A DNA stretch of 64,000 nucleotides from Branchiostoma floridae (lineage: Eukaryota; Chordata; Leptocardii; Amphioxiformes; Branchiostomatidae): NCBI RefSeq assembly GCF_000003815.2, contig NW_023365723.1:388699-452698 (forward strand). The letters are read 5' to 3'. The notes under the pieces are model-generated. The model made no database searches, was not told the origin of the DNA, and was given only the letters and a program-made list of their open reading frames with translations. Position numbers and translations under genes: made by a program. Numbering within the stretch: the stretch's first letter is position 1; the number at the start of each line of letters is the position of its first letter. This document shows, one piece after another, positions 22,491 to 33,560 of this stretch.

Positions 22491-23076
22491 GCCCCCTTCA
22501 CACGATAGCAAGAATCAGCCGGAATGCTGTCGGAATGAAAATTCTTTGCTATTCCTGACATATTCCTGGCAATTTGTAGTGTGATCCAGACATCCTTACT
22601 GCATTCCAGCTATTTGTGCCCGTTCTTTTGGCTGGCCCGAAAGTTTTTGACAAACCGTCAAGGTGCATTCGAAGTGGAGAAATATCGAATGGCATTCAAA
22701 GTGGTTTCTAAGTGTATTCTAACTATTCTAACTGCAGTATGACCGCATTATGCGGCATTCCAACATTATTCGAAACATTCTTATCTCATTCGATGGAGAA
22801 CTGAAATGGCAAGCCATTTTGAATCCTGTCCGAATGTGGCCGAAAGAATATCTGGAATGCAGTAAGAATTTCTCGAATACTGTGCGAATTCCCAAGAATA
22901 GCACAAACTTTTCATTCTGATGGCATTTTGGCTCATTCCTTCTCATGTGAAGGGGATATAAGGTCCATTTGGAATTCCTACTTGGAATGGCCCCGAATGT
23001 GGCACGAATTTTGCAAATACTTCATTCCGGCTCGTTCTGCTTGATTCCTGCTAATTTGGTTTCAGTGTGAAGGCCC
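22491..23076. mobile_element. MITE-like element with CCTTCACAC ends
   Basis: The ends GCCCCCTTCACAC and GTGTGAAGGCCC form terminal inverted repeats, followed by mirrored words (AGCAAGAATCAGCCGGAAT versus ATTCCGGCT...TGATTCCTGCT). The interior is rich in GAATG/CATTC words in both orientations. A second end-like word, CATGTGAAGGGG, at about 22944 suggests a nested or compound copy. Non-coding. Confidence 0.75.
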
Positions 23077-23099
23077 AGTACATAAGACAAATCTAACAC

Positions 23100-23400
23100 A
23101 GATCTACATATAGAATAAATAGAGGTTTTGGTTTCTTGCAATAGTTGTTTGGATCTTCAATGGTTCACTATATTGTTATAATTGGGTACATTGGACTAAC
23201 AAGAAGACACTGCATTTGAAACTTTGTGTATAATAGTAAACTATACACCCCCAGTGAATCTGAAACATGTCCTAGTTTTCTCAAAGGGAAGTGTGGAATG
23301 GATCACTGATTTTTTTTTAAACGAGTTTGCTCAGGCCATTGACCACTTGTAGGCACCGAAATATGTTCACTGTAGCAGCATCTCTTCTCCCAAAGTTAGA
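23100..23400. other. No feature recognised
   Basis: AT-rich spacer between the MITE-like element and a SINE. Nothing recognised. Confidence 0.5.
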
Positions 23401-23414
23401 AACATAGAGCTTTA

Positions 23415-23800
23415 GCGAGTTCGGCTCACTGACTCAATAGGCGAAGCAGGGGCTACGAGGCTACTCCGGGAATACCAGGTACCGTAGTACCCCATCTAGA
23501 CAGAATAGTTTGATCCACTCACACTGGGAAGGTCCCCTACTCTTTTTGATAAGTGTGGGGGGTTGGTTCAGGCTCTTACTTGCCTGGGATATGGCCCTCC
23601 CCAAACAACGGACCTCCAGTTAACGTCCTATCCAAGGTACAGTTCTAGCCAAAGCTAGGTACTCATCTTTCACCTGAGTGAGGTGAGGAAAGTTGTGTTA
23701 AGTGTCTTTCCCAAGGGCACAAGATAAATGACATGGCAGGTTTCGAACCCAGGACCTCTTTGCCTGAGCCCAAAGCGCTGCCGATTACACATGTGATCCT
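23415..23800 (-). mobile_element. tRNA-derived SINE, minus strand
   Basis: On the minus strand a tRNA-like head (23735-23800) contains a box-B-like GGTTCGAAACC. It is followed by the body words GTGCCCTTGGGAAAG, ACACAACTTTCCTCAC and GAGTACCTAGC. The plus-strand SINE at 25018-25190 shares the same head-body order and body words. The tail extends to about 23415. It is not a functional tRNA. Confidence 0.75.
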
Positions 23801-23809
23801 ACAGTACAA

Positions 23810-25015
23810 TACTTCTTCATCTGCAATTTATCAACTATTTTAATGAAAGATTGTAAATGACATGTGGAACATCCTTTCATACAAGAACAACTCTTTGCTG
23901 GCACACTGTGAATTTGCAATTTTATGGAAAGTTCTTGGAATGCAGGAAGCTTAATAGGGACACATCCTGTCACATTCAACTAAATGTGACTCAATCTATA
24001 GCTGATGGGCTCAATTTGTAGTGCAAGTAGCATTGGGCAAACTTGTCATTGACCAGGTTATATGTACACTGTATATGTGTCAATGAAGTACATTTGAAAC
24101 AAGCTCATCTGTCATGGACATGCTGTGTCAGAAAGTAATCCTTTAAGTAAACAGAGGTTGTCCCAGAACAGCTGCTATGATGATACCAGCTTCTGGTGTT
24201 ACCCAAAGCCCAAAGTGGGTGTTCCAGGTTTTTTCTCTTTTCCACATTATCAAGTCACAAAAAGGCTTTGTTTATCAACTTGGTACAATAAAACTTCACT
24301 CTGAAAAGTGAGAGGTGATCCTACTAGTAAATTTTACCCGAACAAAATTAAGCACTACAAGACTATTATTTCTTCATATCAAATGCTTGATTTACTGTAT
24401 TTTACAAGGTAAATCTCATGTATATTACCTTATGCCCTCTGCCCTCAGACGTGCTGCCTATTTAGCTACATAATATGAGCAGGATTCTTTCTCTCACACA
24501 CTCAAGGTGCCCCAAAAGTATGATCAATGCACCATCTCTTGACAGAAGTGGTATTCCCCCAAGACCCCCTACAGGAGGGCCTGCATTCAGTAGACATACG
24601 TTGTATGACCATGTGTTTTTAAACAGCAGCTACACATAGGCTGTTTTATTGTTGTATGGCACATGCAAAAGTAGACAAGTAGACACATTTAAGCAGGAAT
24701 AATTTGAAGAAAAAAAGGCACTGCACAGGTTCTTGAGTAAGATTGACCATGCATGGACCTGTGATTACATGGCAATTTCATGGCATTCTCACTGGGAATG
24801 TGGGCCTTCTGCCTGAATGTGTTCTAGTTTCCTCACAGCAAGGGGGCTCATGGGGTTACTTTGAGACAAACTAATTTGCCATGGCTACTTACAAAATGAT
24901 CTTAGGTAAACAAGAGGCCTTGTGAAGTAGCCACTGGTGTAGAGGTCTGCTGGTATTACAAGCATTAGTAAGACAGTGCTTGAGCCAATGATGGAATACA
25001 ATTGCTGAAATACAA
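23810..25015. other. Element interior, no gene
   Basis: No credible gene. The short minus-strand frame at 23785-23979 lies over the SINE head and is rejected. Confidence 0.5.
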
Positions 25016-25017
25016 GT

Positions 25018-25190
25018 GAGATCACGTGGCGCAGCGGCAGCATGTTAGGCTCAAGACCGAGACGTCGCGAGTGCGAACCTTGCCATGTCACCAACCTTGT
25101 GCCATTGGGAAAGGCACTTTACATAGCTTTCCTCACATAACTCAGGTGAAAATGAGTACCTAGGATAGGACGTTGAATATACATGTACAT
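25018..25190 (+). mobile_element. tRNA-derived SINE fragment
   Basis: A box-A-like TGGCGCAGCGGC, then TTAGGCTCAAGACCGAGACG, then a box-B-like GAGTGCGAACC form a tRNA-like head. It is followed by TGCCATTGGGAAAGGCACTT and AAATGAGTACCTAGGATAGG, the same body as the SINE at 23415-23800. Divergence in box B suggests an old copy. Confidence 0.75.
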
Positions 25191-25337
25191 TGTAAAAGTC
25201 CAAGAATGTTTTGTTTGTTGGTGCTGCAGATAAGACATTTGAAGGAGCAAACATAACATAACTGTCTGAATGTTAATGGGAGTAAACGAAGAAATATAAT
25301 TTCGCAGGTGAAAAGTTGCACTCCTTTCATTGGTGTT

Positions 25338-25849
25338 ACTCTTTCCCAAACTTATGATACATGTACTATCAATGCCAGCGTAAGACCTGCTTGTAGATTA
25401 TAACAAAGGTCCTCCAGAACCTACGGTACCTCTACACTAGACCATACATGACGACAGCAAAGCTACTGGTAAATGAATCATGGTTAACATAGTGAAGCAT
25501 AATCACCACTGTACGCTTTATTACTATCATGCAATAAGAACTATTATGCATAATTATGCATAAACCTAAGAAGAATTATGCATAATTATGCATAACCCTA
25601 AGAAACCTTATGCATAATTATGCATAATTATGCATAACTCTAAGAAGGGTTATGCATAATTATGCATAATTATGCATAATTATGCATAACTGGACTAATC
25701 CCCAGGGGGTCATCAATGTCGGCTACGTATTTCTTACATCATTTTTACCTATACTACGTGATATTAGCCCATCTGGGTATATCGTTGCTGAGATATGGGA
25801 GGTCTGTCAGGAATTAAACTGGAACAGCAGAATTAAACTGGAGGCTGTT
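25338..25849 (-). repeat. Right terminal inverted repeat of the 13.6-kb element
   Basis: Reverse complement of 12270-12775, with one 6-bp difference (ATGTAC near 25360) and about six substitutions by eye. The mirrored TTATGCATAA array is at 25543-25689. AGAA (25850-25853) follows the terminus. Confidence 0.93.
25543..25689. repeat. TTATGCATAA palindrome array, right
   Basis: Mirror image of the left array: groups of 2, 2, 3 and 4 palindromes with CTAAGAA spacers. Confidence 0.85.
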
Positions 25850-25853
25850 AGAA

Positions 25854-26370
25854 GTTTATTGTACAAGCAGACAGCAGAAAACTTTATAACTTTAAACTGC
25901 AGAAAGTAAAATAATATTCAAAATACGTCATGAAACAGTAAAGCTTGAAAAATCAAAATCGTTAAACAACAAAACCTGCCTATAGCTGTAAACAAGAAGA
26001 AATTATGTAGGTGACACTGTAGCTTGGAAACACTGCAAAATATCTAATGAAATGTTAGCTGCATGTGGTGTGTGTCAGCTTCAATATTCCCTTAGTTCCA
26101 TACGAGTTGCCGCGCACATCTCCTCAGGTGGAGGATTCGGAGCAAACAATTGTATTGCAAAGAACGTATGTCCTCCACAGTTGTCACTGTCTTTGATATA
26201 CGGCTGCTTCTATCTGTTACATTTCATTCTCAATAGTCACTAATCTGCAGCTGAGGGTTACCATGAGGGTCTTTGCGGCTTGTAACTGTTGGTTCAGAGA
26301 TATACTAAAGGCACGGGTCTGTTCCATTCTTCCGCGAAGCTGGCGAATAGCTGACTGGCTAATAGTGGGC
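25854..26370. repeat. Segmental duplication, copy 1 right part
   Basis: Resumes the alignment with 61300-61820 immediately after the right AGAA. Homology ends near GGGCCGTT (about 26370). In copy 2 the sequence jumps from there to material matching about 30100. The coding frame preserved at 61640-61876 is interrupted here by indels. Confidence 0.88.
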
Positions 26371-26684
26371 CGTTGTCACTTATCACTTATTTTTGTATCC
26401 TATGTTTTGCAAACAGTTTCTTCATCTTGATGACGGCATATGTGGACTTTGTTTGTGCTGAGTTTCGTAAACTCAAAGAATTTACCATAGTAATCGGTAT
26501 CGATCAGGAATTCGTCACCGTTGGTCTGCGTCAACACGCAATTCAACATGCAGACAAGAATCCGCCCTAGAAGAGCGCAAAGTGGCAGACCTTGACGCAC
26601 TAATGGACAATTGAGGTAATTTCGATGGCTGTGTTTATAATGTCCCGAAGACCACGGTGGTTGCGATTTGGCTGTTTTTTTAAC

Positions 26685-26779
26685 GTTTTTTAGTCGTTTT
26701 TATCGGGTTTTCTATTTTGTCATTTCACAGCAAGATATAAAAAAAAAATAGAAAGCCCGATAAAAACGACTAAAAAAAC
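26685..26779. repeat. Inverted repeat (~34-bp arms)
   Basis: GTTTTTTAGTCGTTTTTATC on the left is mirrored on the right by GATAAAAACGACTAAAAAAC. The arms continue through GGGTTTTCTATTTT / AAAATAGAAAGCCC with one mismatch, and the loop is about 24 bp. A foldback or MITE remnant. Confidence 0.85.
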
Positions 26780-26789
26780 AACTGGAGCC

Positions 26790-28085
26790 TAACCTCTGCT
26801 TGGAGAGTATATCTGACCATCCCAGAAGAAGAAACACATTTTTTTTCTTCTGAAATCAGGCGAAAATCGATAAGCTGATACACTGTATCATCAATAACAT
26901 TTACTTGCTGTGGCCTAATGTGGAAATATCTTAGAATGACCTTTGGAGTACGAGTTGAAATTCACTAATTTAAGGATGTAGAAAAACAACTTTATAAATA
27001 CACCATAAATACATACCTTTCTGCTAGTATTTTGTCCTCGTCGACGTATAGTGCTGTGTCTCAGGCACAAACAAATAACGTTAAAATTTGACCTTTATCA
27101 ATGTCAACGATGTCATGAAATACTCTGGGAAGACGATAGCAAACCATTGTCGTATATACTGCAGAGTCTTAATTTCACTTACTAGTTTTCCTTCCCCGCT
27201 TTGCTGTTAGTTCCTTTTCTGGGGTTGTCAGTGGCAGATAAGATCAACTTCCTGTTGTCTCTAGACACAACTTTTATTTTATCAAAGGCCAAGCCTAGGG
27301 GAGGCCAAAGTCAAATGTTCCTGGGCAGCATTTTTGAAGGCACATAACACAAGAATTAAGAATTGAAAGGTCATTGAAACTGTTAGAATGTACCACAAAG
27401 TTCAGCCAGTGACAATTTCAGACTCATACGATGTCGGGAAGTTGAATTTTATTGGCCTTGAAAATGGAAAAAACGTTTACAAAGATATTCAGAGTTGAAA
27501 ATGGCATTTTGTATCAATCGCCCCCCTCCCCACCCCAATATGGCAACATGGTACACTTTCTGTCAACCCGTAACACAACTTTGAATAGCACCAGAGGCGT
27601 CTGTTTGTGCTTGTCAAGTTGCTTGTCTGCACTGACATGAACTTGTATCTGACTGACCAGTGTATCAACTTCATCGATCCATTCAACACCCTCGCCTGCA
27701 TGTAATGATCTATATCATCTCTGCTAGATTGTGGCAAATCCTTCTAGCAAGGGCTAGTGGAGATGGAAAAAATGGACACAGGTAATACCGTCTACGCACA
27801 CTGCCTTTGTCACCATTGGTCACCACGCCATGTAGATTCGTGTCAGCCAACTGGAAGGTCAACTTGTAGTTGATATTTAGCAAAAAATGTGTGTTGCATA
27901 TTGCATCCTTCTGTCCAGGTTTACCATGTGGCCAATAAGCTCAGACTGCTCTCCCAACATGAAATGACTGAATGACAAAGCTGAGCTTCTCTTACAATAC
28001 AAGACACCACTTGTGCCTATAACATAATGTACTGTGGTGTCGACAGAAATGTGTTCTGAGAACATTCATCTGGTTGGTAATCCTT
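26790..28085. other. No gene recognised
   Basis: Short frames on both strands (e.g. 27452-27640, 27489-27737) without splice or family support. The segment at 26787-26815 (CCTAACCTCTGCTTGGAGAG) recurs at about 51001. Confidence 0.45.
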
Positions 28086-28091
28086 CGTCAG

Positions 28092-28298
28092 TCAGTGCTT
28101 CTTGATCTTTGCGTCCCACAAGGCAGCAGCCTTCTTTGTTAGGTACCTCTTGCGCTTCGGCTGGAGCTGACTTTCTTGGATGTCAGTCTTGGTCACTGGC
28201 TCACTGTTGACCAAAACGTAAGCCTCAACCCCCGACGTGTTCTTTACAACCAGGAATGCTGTCTTTTTTTTTTGCTTTTCTTTGCCTCCGAGGAGACG
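28092..28298 (-). CDS. Exon paralogous to the HECT-gene upstream exon
   Basis: After AATGACAG on the minus strand an open frame of 69 codons ends with TGA. It begins RLLGGKEKQKKKTAFLVVKN and continues TSGVEAYVLVN. The first half matches the exon at 57517-57828, as does its upstream intron sequence, then diverges (here KRKRYLTKKAAALWDAKIKK). The two are paralogous exons with different 3' halves. Function is unknown. The basic C-terminal end would suit nucleic-acid binding, which is only inference. Confidence 0.45.
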   Translation of the reverse strand, partial: RLLGGKEKQKKKTAFLVVKNTSGVEAYVLVNSEPVTKTDIQESQLQPKRKRYLTKKAAALWDAKIKKH

Positions 28299-28868
28299 CT
28301 GTCATTATCCTAGTAAGGAAACAAAATCAATGTTATTGATTAATGAGCAGAAACATTTTCCTGTCCAATTACCTGGTCCTTATTTGAAAGTATAGTCAAT
28401 TTTTGCCCAACTCCCTATTATGCATATGCATTATGCTGATCCTTATTGCAATGGCTTTGCAATTTTGCCTTGTTTAAATGTATAGTTTTAAATTTGTTTT
28501 TAACAATAAGTACAGCAAGCGTTCTCATCAGCAAATGTAATTTTATTGTGTCTTTTGCAGTTCTATCAGACACGTACTGCAGAACAAGATATAAAATAAG
28601 AAAACAAATGCAAACAATATGTGCTACCGGTTCATGTACTTGAATCTCACCTTCCGCAACACAAACAGCATCTCTCCCAAAGGCACCGGAGGAGTAGTGG
28701 ACACCATCCATTCAAGACACTATAACGGAAATATTTTCTATTTTATCTTTCACTTTCGATATATTCCGAATTCATCGACCTTTTGATTAATTAAGTCACG
28801 GCTGTTTCTCACGCAGGAAAACTCACTGAAAAACTTCCATCATCTTCGTCTTCTTACTTCATACTTTC

Positions 28869-29390
28869 CTAACAACTTATCAATTGACAACTGTTTGGAA
28901 ATACTCTCACTTGCAAAGACAGTAAAGGAATCAAAGTATGCCGTTTCAACAGAACTACTTTCATTTGCTGATTGAAGACTCGAACATTTGCCTTAGTAGC
29001 TCTAGTATCTGAGAAAAGCTGTATGTTCAGAAGCCGAGAAAGAGTTACCTTTCCTCTGAGAAGCTTCTTCAGTGGTGGGGCGTCATAATGGAACCCCTGG
29101 CAACGGCTGCTCTCGCCATTTATCGCACAATTCTCGTGATATTTGTTTGTGCGAATGTTGGCCTTAAGATGACTCATTTTCTTGAACAGCTTACCGCATT
29201 CCTCAAATGTATTTAGGTCATCCTGACAACTGCTGGAGGAAAAAGATGAATGATTGATCTGAAATCTTTCCATTTGTCGCCTTCGCCTGTGTCTCAACGG
29301 TCTATCTGGGATGTCCACCTGCTTGTCAGTACGGCGTCAGGGGACATGGACGTAGTCATAGCATAGGCCTCAATTGTTAGAAGAACTAAA
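28869..29390 (-). pseudogene. Degenerate single C2H2 zinc-finger exon
   Basis: The minus-strand frame contains the leader VDIPDRPLRHRRRRQMER and a finger-like TFEECGKLFKKMSHLKANIR. In the C-x2-C-x12-H-x3-H pattern the first Cys is Phe, the first His is Asn and the second His is also lost, so zinc binding should fail. Paralogues lie at 43490-43756, about 48600-48720, 11870-12060 and 60950-61080. The 5' leader is shared by most copies, so this is a dispersed exon family derived from one finger gene. Confidence 0.6.
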
Positions 29391-29399
29391 CAGATTAAC

Positions 29400-29810
29400 A
29401 CGCTAAAAAGTCAATATCTGGTTTTACGTTTATTATGAGCTTGATGTTAAAGCCAACAACAAAGTGCTCCACCCTCGCCTTTAACATCCTGGTGCCAGTC
29501 AGACTGGGGATAATCATCAAAGCCTTATGTCCAGAGCAGTGAAATGTGGAAAATGCTAATCCCTGTACATGGACCAGTGCAGGTTAGGTGCAGGCACCAG
29601 AAACACCTGCACTAACCTGCATATGCTGGTGGTATTTCAAGCCCTGCAATATGATGTACCGTAATCTAAAAAATCAACTTAACAAAATTTATTTTATCTG
29701 ATGATAATTGAGAATGATACTTCAAAAATTACCTCTGGCTGCTTGTGATGTTCATCCAGCATGGTGTTGATAGTTAGCTATACTGGTTGTAAATCCATGT
29801 CGGGTTCTTC
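29400..29810. other. No feature recognised
   Basis: Intergenic or intronic sequence with no supported feature. Confidence 0.5.
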
Positions 29811-29815
29811 ATTAT

Positions 29816-30052
29816 CTATATAGCATTGTAGTGTCCAAGTTGGGGCAGTTTCCATGGCCGCTGTGTTGTGTTCTCTGGAGCTAATGGGGTTGAAATGGTT
29901 GTAGTGTATGTTGTCCACCATGCCCTCTCCTCTGGTGTGAGCTTTCCCACGTCTGCCAACTTGTTAATTGTAGCTTTCAGCCTAGTCTGATGGAGGTATG
30001 GGATGGGTTCGAGGGGACCTGGCTGTCCAGATGGTATCTCCATCAATGAGAC
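29816..30052 (-). CDS. Coding-like terminal exon, unknown
   Basis: A minus-strand exon candidate after CTGATCTAATTTAG (exon from 30052), open to TAG at 29816. It encodes EIPSGQPGPLEPIPYLHQTR and KLADVGKLTPEERAWWTTY. Composition and the acceptor support coding. I do not recognise the family. The sequence just above it (30104-30318) is duplicated at 61840-62036. Confidence 0.45.
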   Translation of the reverse strand, partial: VSLMEIPSGQPGPLEPIPYLHQTRLKATINKLADVGKLTPEERAWWTTYTTTISTPLAPENTTQRPWKLPQLGHYNAI

Positions 30053-30103
30053 CTAAATTAGATCAGATTATGAGCACCGGATCTTCCTGCATCCCGCGTC
30101 TGA

Positions 30104-30318
30104 CTTCATTGGCATCATGCCCATGGTTGAGGTATTTCTGTGCAGTCGCGGCCATCGCCTCAGCGGTGTTTTGAACTTTGTTGGCTGCACAGGTGACGGA
30201 TGGAATTTTCTTTCTCGTCTCCCTTGCTCTTCCTCACTGAGATTTCTCCACTCTCAGCCAGCTTCCAAATGGATTCCTTCTAGCAGGTTTGCCACTCCCT
30301 TTTCTACCACCGCTCTGT
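30104..30318. repeat. Duplicated segment (matches 61840-62036)
   Basis: Near-identical to 61840-62036. On the minus strand one frame reads NKVQNTAEAMAATAQKYLNH. In the second copy a 1-bp loss in GGCCGCG shifts this frame. Confidence 0.8.
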
Positions 30319-30384
30319 CCTTCATGTGTGCTTTTATTGCTGTCCTGATGTTCAGGATGTGGCCTCCGTTGTTCGCTGGTCCCG

Positions 30385-30990
30385 TGCAGGAGTTTCTTTT
30401 TTAGATTTTTTTATTATTATTTACAAATAACTTTACAAAACAAAAGGTGAACCATCCAAAACCTTAAGTCACATATACAAAAGAAACATAACTATTACGT
30501 AAAACGTAATTCAAACAAATGCTGATGAATTATTTTTAATTTGAAATGTCCCCACTTGCCATGATGCTTCGTCATCTTCCCTCTCCTGTTTGCAATTTGA
30601 CCCTCAACCTTCTCGAAGAAGTTGACATAATTATTGAATGATATGAAATTGATTCTTCTAGATTCTCTGTATTTGTAAATATACATTTTTGCCAATAAAA
30701 TAATAAGATTGCCTAATGCAGAGGCTCCTTGATTTAGATTTCCAAAGATAATATTAAAAGAATTTATAATTAATGTTTGGCCTACTTTTAAAAAAAAACA
30801 ACAGAATTTTACTTTTTCCCAAAATTCAATTACTTGGGGGCAGTTCCAGAAGTTCAAGAGATGTAAGTATGTCTCCTCCTCCATATGACAAAGTGAGCAC
30901 AATGGGTTGTTAACACATTTCCAAATATATAATAATCTATTGGTAGGTAAAAATTTATGAAGGAGGGTTTTACCGTATCCGTGCCGATTA
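30385..30990 (-). mobile_element. 5'-truncated LINE, ORF2 C-terminal zinc knuckle
   Basis: The minus-strand frame (stop at 30495) reads KTLLHKFLPTNRLLYIWKCV, then PLCSLCHMEEETYLHLL, then NCPQVIEFWEKVKF. This is the C-x2-C...E-T-x2-H-L...C...FW pattern at the end of reverse transcriptases of L1/Tx1-like LINEs. The 3' side ends in A-rich sequence near 30390-30415. The reverse-transcriptase core and endonuclease are absent, so it is a dead 3' fragment. Part of it (30604-30687) recurs at 62037-62115. Confidence 0.75.
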
Positions 30991-31014
30991 CAACGCCATG
31001 TAAATAAGTCTAGA

Positions 31015-31945
31015 CTAGGCTGGTCGTAGGCTTGGCAGAGGTGTCGGCCTGCTCACCGCCCAAGAACGCATCTCCCTCGCAGGCCACAGGCTTTGCATGA
31101 TGGTGTTGGCATTCCTGGCCTGCGTCCTGGTCGAGGAGTGTTGCTTTGTAGTGTATTCGTCGAGCGCTCTCTTCTGTGAAGCTGTCAACTGAAGGGATGA
31201 GAAAAATAGATAAAGAAATAAATACTACCAGCCCCCTGCTGTGGTGCTGTTTGGGCCACAGTGTGGCCATCGCCGATGGGTCTAACAAACTTCGGTGCCA
31301 TGAAGGAATTCTACAGTCGAACATTACTGCATGCATCCTAAAGCATTGTAGTCTTTTAGTCTCCGTATGAGATACCGGTTCATGTTTAAGAGTTCACACA
31401 ACACCAGATATGCCTTGTACAGGCGATGCTGATACAGGGTAAATCAGCTTGCAATCACAGTTTTACTAGGCTATAATTGCTGATAATGGCCAAACGTTTC
31501 TTCCAGATTTAGTGGTATTTACCTTTCCTGTTTGCCAAAGGGCTGACAGCCCAGTCTCAAACTCAGCAAGCTCCAACCTCTCGATCTTTGGCGCCACAAG
31601 CTGTGGTCTATGGCTGGCTGGGGGGAGTCGCTCTACGAGCTGGACTTCATTGTTCCTTGGTAACAGCCATTCCTCGTCAGATGCAAAGTCCTAATTAAGA
31701 TGAATGATGCAAGGGTAAGGTAAAAAATCCTGATAGTTCACAACTTTAACACAACTGATCATTGATGCTACATTTTTATGCCCTTTATTTGCTGAAACGT
31801 GGATATCTGTTGCTGCCATCAAGTCCCATCACTCACTCATTCTGCACCATATGACATGACTGTGACAAGAAATTTGGGATCATCGTGTAGATCTCGGGTA
31901 ACATATTGCACTTGAATATCAATGTTGTCATCAACACTTTTCAGT
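31015..31945 (-). CDS. Three-exon coding fragment, unknown protein
   Basis: The central exon is clear: 31690-31523, after TTCATCTTAATTAG and before GTAAATAC, exactly 56 codons, phase 0 (DFASDEEWLLPRNNE...ALWQTGK). The next exon starts at 31188 after TTTTCTCATCCCTTCAG and stays in phase (LTASQKRALDEYTTKQHSS) to TAG at 31015. An upstream exon, 31945-31837 (after TTTCCTACAAG), reads YVTRDLHDDPKFLVTVMS but meets TGA right at a GTGAGT donor, so linkage to it is uncertain. Part of that exon recurs at about 62124-62185. No domain is recognised. Confidence 0.5.
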
Positions 31946-32059
31946 CTTGTAGGAAATAAAAGAACATTAGACAAATTGTGCATGTGTGTACATGTATATA
32001 GTTGTACAAAATGGTGTATAGGAAATCGATTATGGATTCCAAGGGTCATGAAGGAACTT

Positions 32060-32690
32060 TGTCATAATGGTTAGTTCTTGCAATGCAGATATGAGTTATT
32101 TGGATATGATGAATGTGAAGATATGTAGTTGTTGATGTATCCTTCCTCTGTGTTATAAGGTAAGGTAGTGGATTGATATTTTTTGTTGTATCCTTACGTC
32201 AAGAAGTGGAGTTTGGTTGTCCTGCGTGGTCCTAAGTGGTATAAACGAACTACTTCGCTTCTAACTACCTATTCCTTAAGGTGCAGTTTTTGGTGCTTAT
32301 ATGCCTTCTGCAAAGACTACATAACAGACAAAAGAAGAAGAGACGTATGTTTCAGTTCAGGTAGCTTTATTTGGACTTGTATAAAGTTTTAAAGCACTCA
32401 AGTTTCTCTTCAATTGGTCCCCTCACTCCTCCTTCCTGTTGGAAACAAATAAACAAGATGTATACATTGTACATCAGTGCCTTGCAATGTTGACACAGTC
32501 TTAATTATTTTAATACGACAGATATATATTTACACTTTTTGGTGAGTTTACCAGAACATTTCTTTGCAACTATTTTCACGTTTTTAATTAGGGTATAACA
32601 AAATAAAGAAAAGTAAAGAAGCTAGACAAGAGGGCCATGAGTTTTTTCACTGTTTTGATTCTTTTAAAACATGCAATGAAAACAAACAAC
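32060..32690. other. No feature recognised
   Basis: AT-rich, short frames only. Probably intronic. Confidence 0.45.
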
Positions 32691-32694
32691 TTAC

Positions 32695-32793
32695 CACAGA
32701 TAGACTTTGCAATCGCAACCATGTTGTGAGAAGAAGTAGGGACTCAGTCGGCGGTCCATGGACCCGGTCACGTTGTAGCCCTTCAGGTACGCG
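32695..32793 (-). CDS. Internal exon with consensus borders, unknown
   Basis: Minus-strand exon of 99 bp between TTTCATTTAAATAG and GTAAGTTG. The open frame reads AYLKGYNVTGSMDRRLSPYF and then FSQHGCDCKVYL. A candidate upstream exon ending near 33062 (ENVSVATSIQVS before GTAAGTAA) joins in a compatible phase. The Asn-Val-Thr and Cys residues would suit an extracellular protein, but no domain is recognised. Confidence 0.45.
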
Positions 32794-33464
32794 CTATTTA
32801 AATGAAACAAAAAAAAACACATTGAATTTAGAAATCTCGCCTATATACGAGAACATCAAACCCTGACGTGATGAGTCTGTTAAATGAGGTTTAAACGAGA
32901 AAAAATTATGCCATTGAACATGCACAAGGTATGCTGCGGAATTATTTTTGTCTTTTCGGTGTCGTATTTTTTGCTCCCCAAAACTGCCCGGCCGGGGCAC
33001 TTTGTGAAGTTCTCAGCCTCAGAAGGCTACAATATAGTTAATTTAATAATCAAATTACTTACGAAACTTGGATGGATGTGGCGACGCTCACGTTCTCTCC
33101 ACGAATCTAGTTGTACCTTAAGATCACATCGCGATCTAAGAGATCCGTCGCCAGTCCAACAGTCTGTATCAAAATACATTGGCAAAACGTCAAGTCAAGT
33201 CAATTACAAGCTTTTTGGGGGTTGCGATAAGACACATTTCGACAACGGGCCCGGTCAGATGATTTAAGAAACGAAAATTTAAATTTATACCTAGAAATAT
33301 GCACAAATCATGCCCACGAATCTTATTTCGACATTTTATGTATTTTGAAGTACTTTTGTATCATTATTTTATTAAAGCTGACCGGCGGGGCCCCGTTTTG
33401 GAAAATTATGTCACCTAAACAATGATTAAAGTGACTCAAAACTACCAGATAAAGAATTACTTAC

Positions 33465-33560
33465 GCTCAAAAAGTTTGTCCAGGTGTGGATGTTGACGTG
33501 AACCTGGTCCGCAACTTTTAGCCAGGGCATGCTGGTCTTGCTGTACTTGTCCGAAGTTGA
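33465..33560 (-). CDS. Possible exon end with GTAAGTAA donor
   Basis: The minus-strand frame TLVNFGQVQQDQHALAKSCG continues to HPHLDKLFE and then a GTAAGTAA donor. The upstream border is not fixed. The adjacent segment 33571-33690 recurs at 40628-40750, so the region is shuffled. Confidence 0.3.

Larger units (their letters stand above)
12270..25849. mobile_element. 13,580-bp inverted-repeat element with 4-bp target duplication
   Basis: Both ends begin AACAGCCTCCAGTTTAATT pointing inward, with inverted repeats of about 506 bp (left) and 512 bp (right). AGAA occurs at 12266-12269 and again at 25850-25853. The paralogous block has a single AGAA at 61296-61299 between the same flanks, i.e. an intact empty site. 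The interior has no long open frame and no recognisable transposase. It contains nested repeats, a non-coding LTR element, SINE-like copies and a decayed GIY-YIG fragment. The inverted repeats differ by only about six substitutions and one 6-bp indel by eye, so insertion looks younger than much of its cargo. The superfamily is unresolved; 4-bp duplications are known for groups such as Sola1, Chapaev, Academ and Ginger. Confidence 0.9.

Noticed and set aside
23464-23600. Protein-coding potential in the SINE body
   Set aside because: The segment matches the retroposon body on the opposite strand and has no sustained open frame.
25018-25090. Functional tRNA gene
   Set aside because: The cloverleaf cannot be closed properly, box B is degenerate, and the body that follows is shared with another SINE copy.
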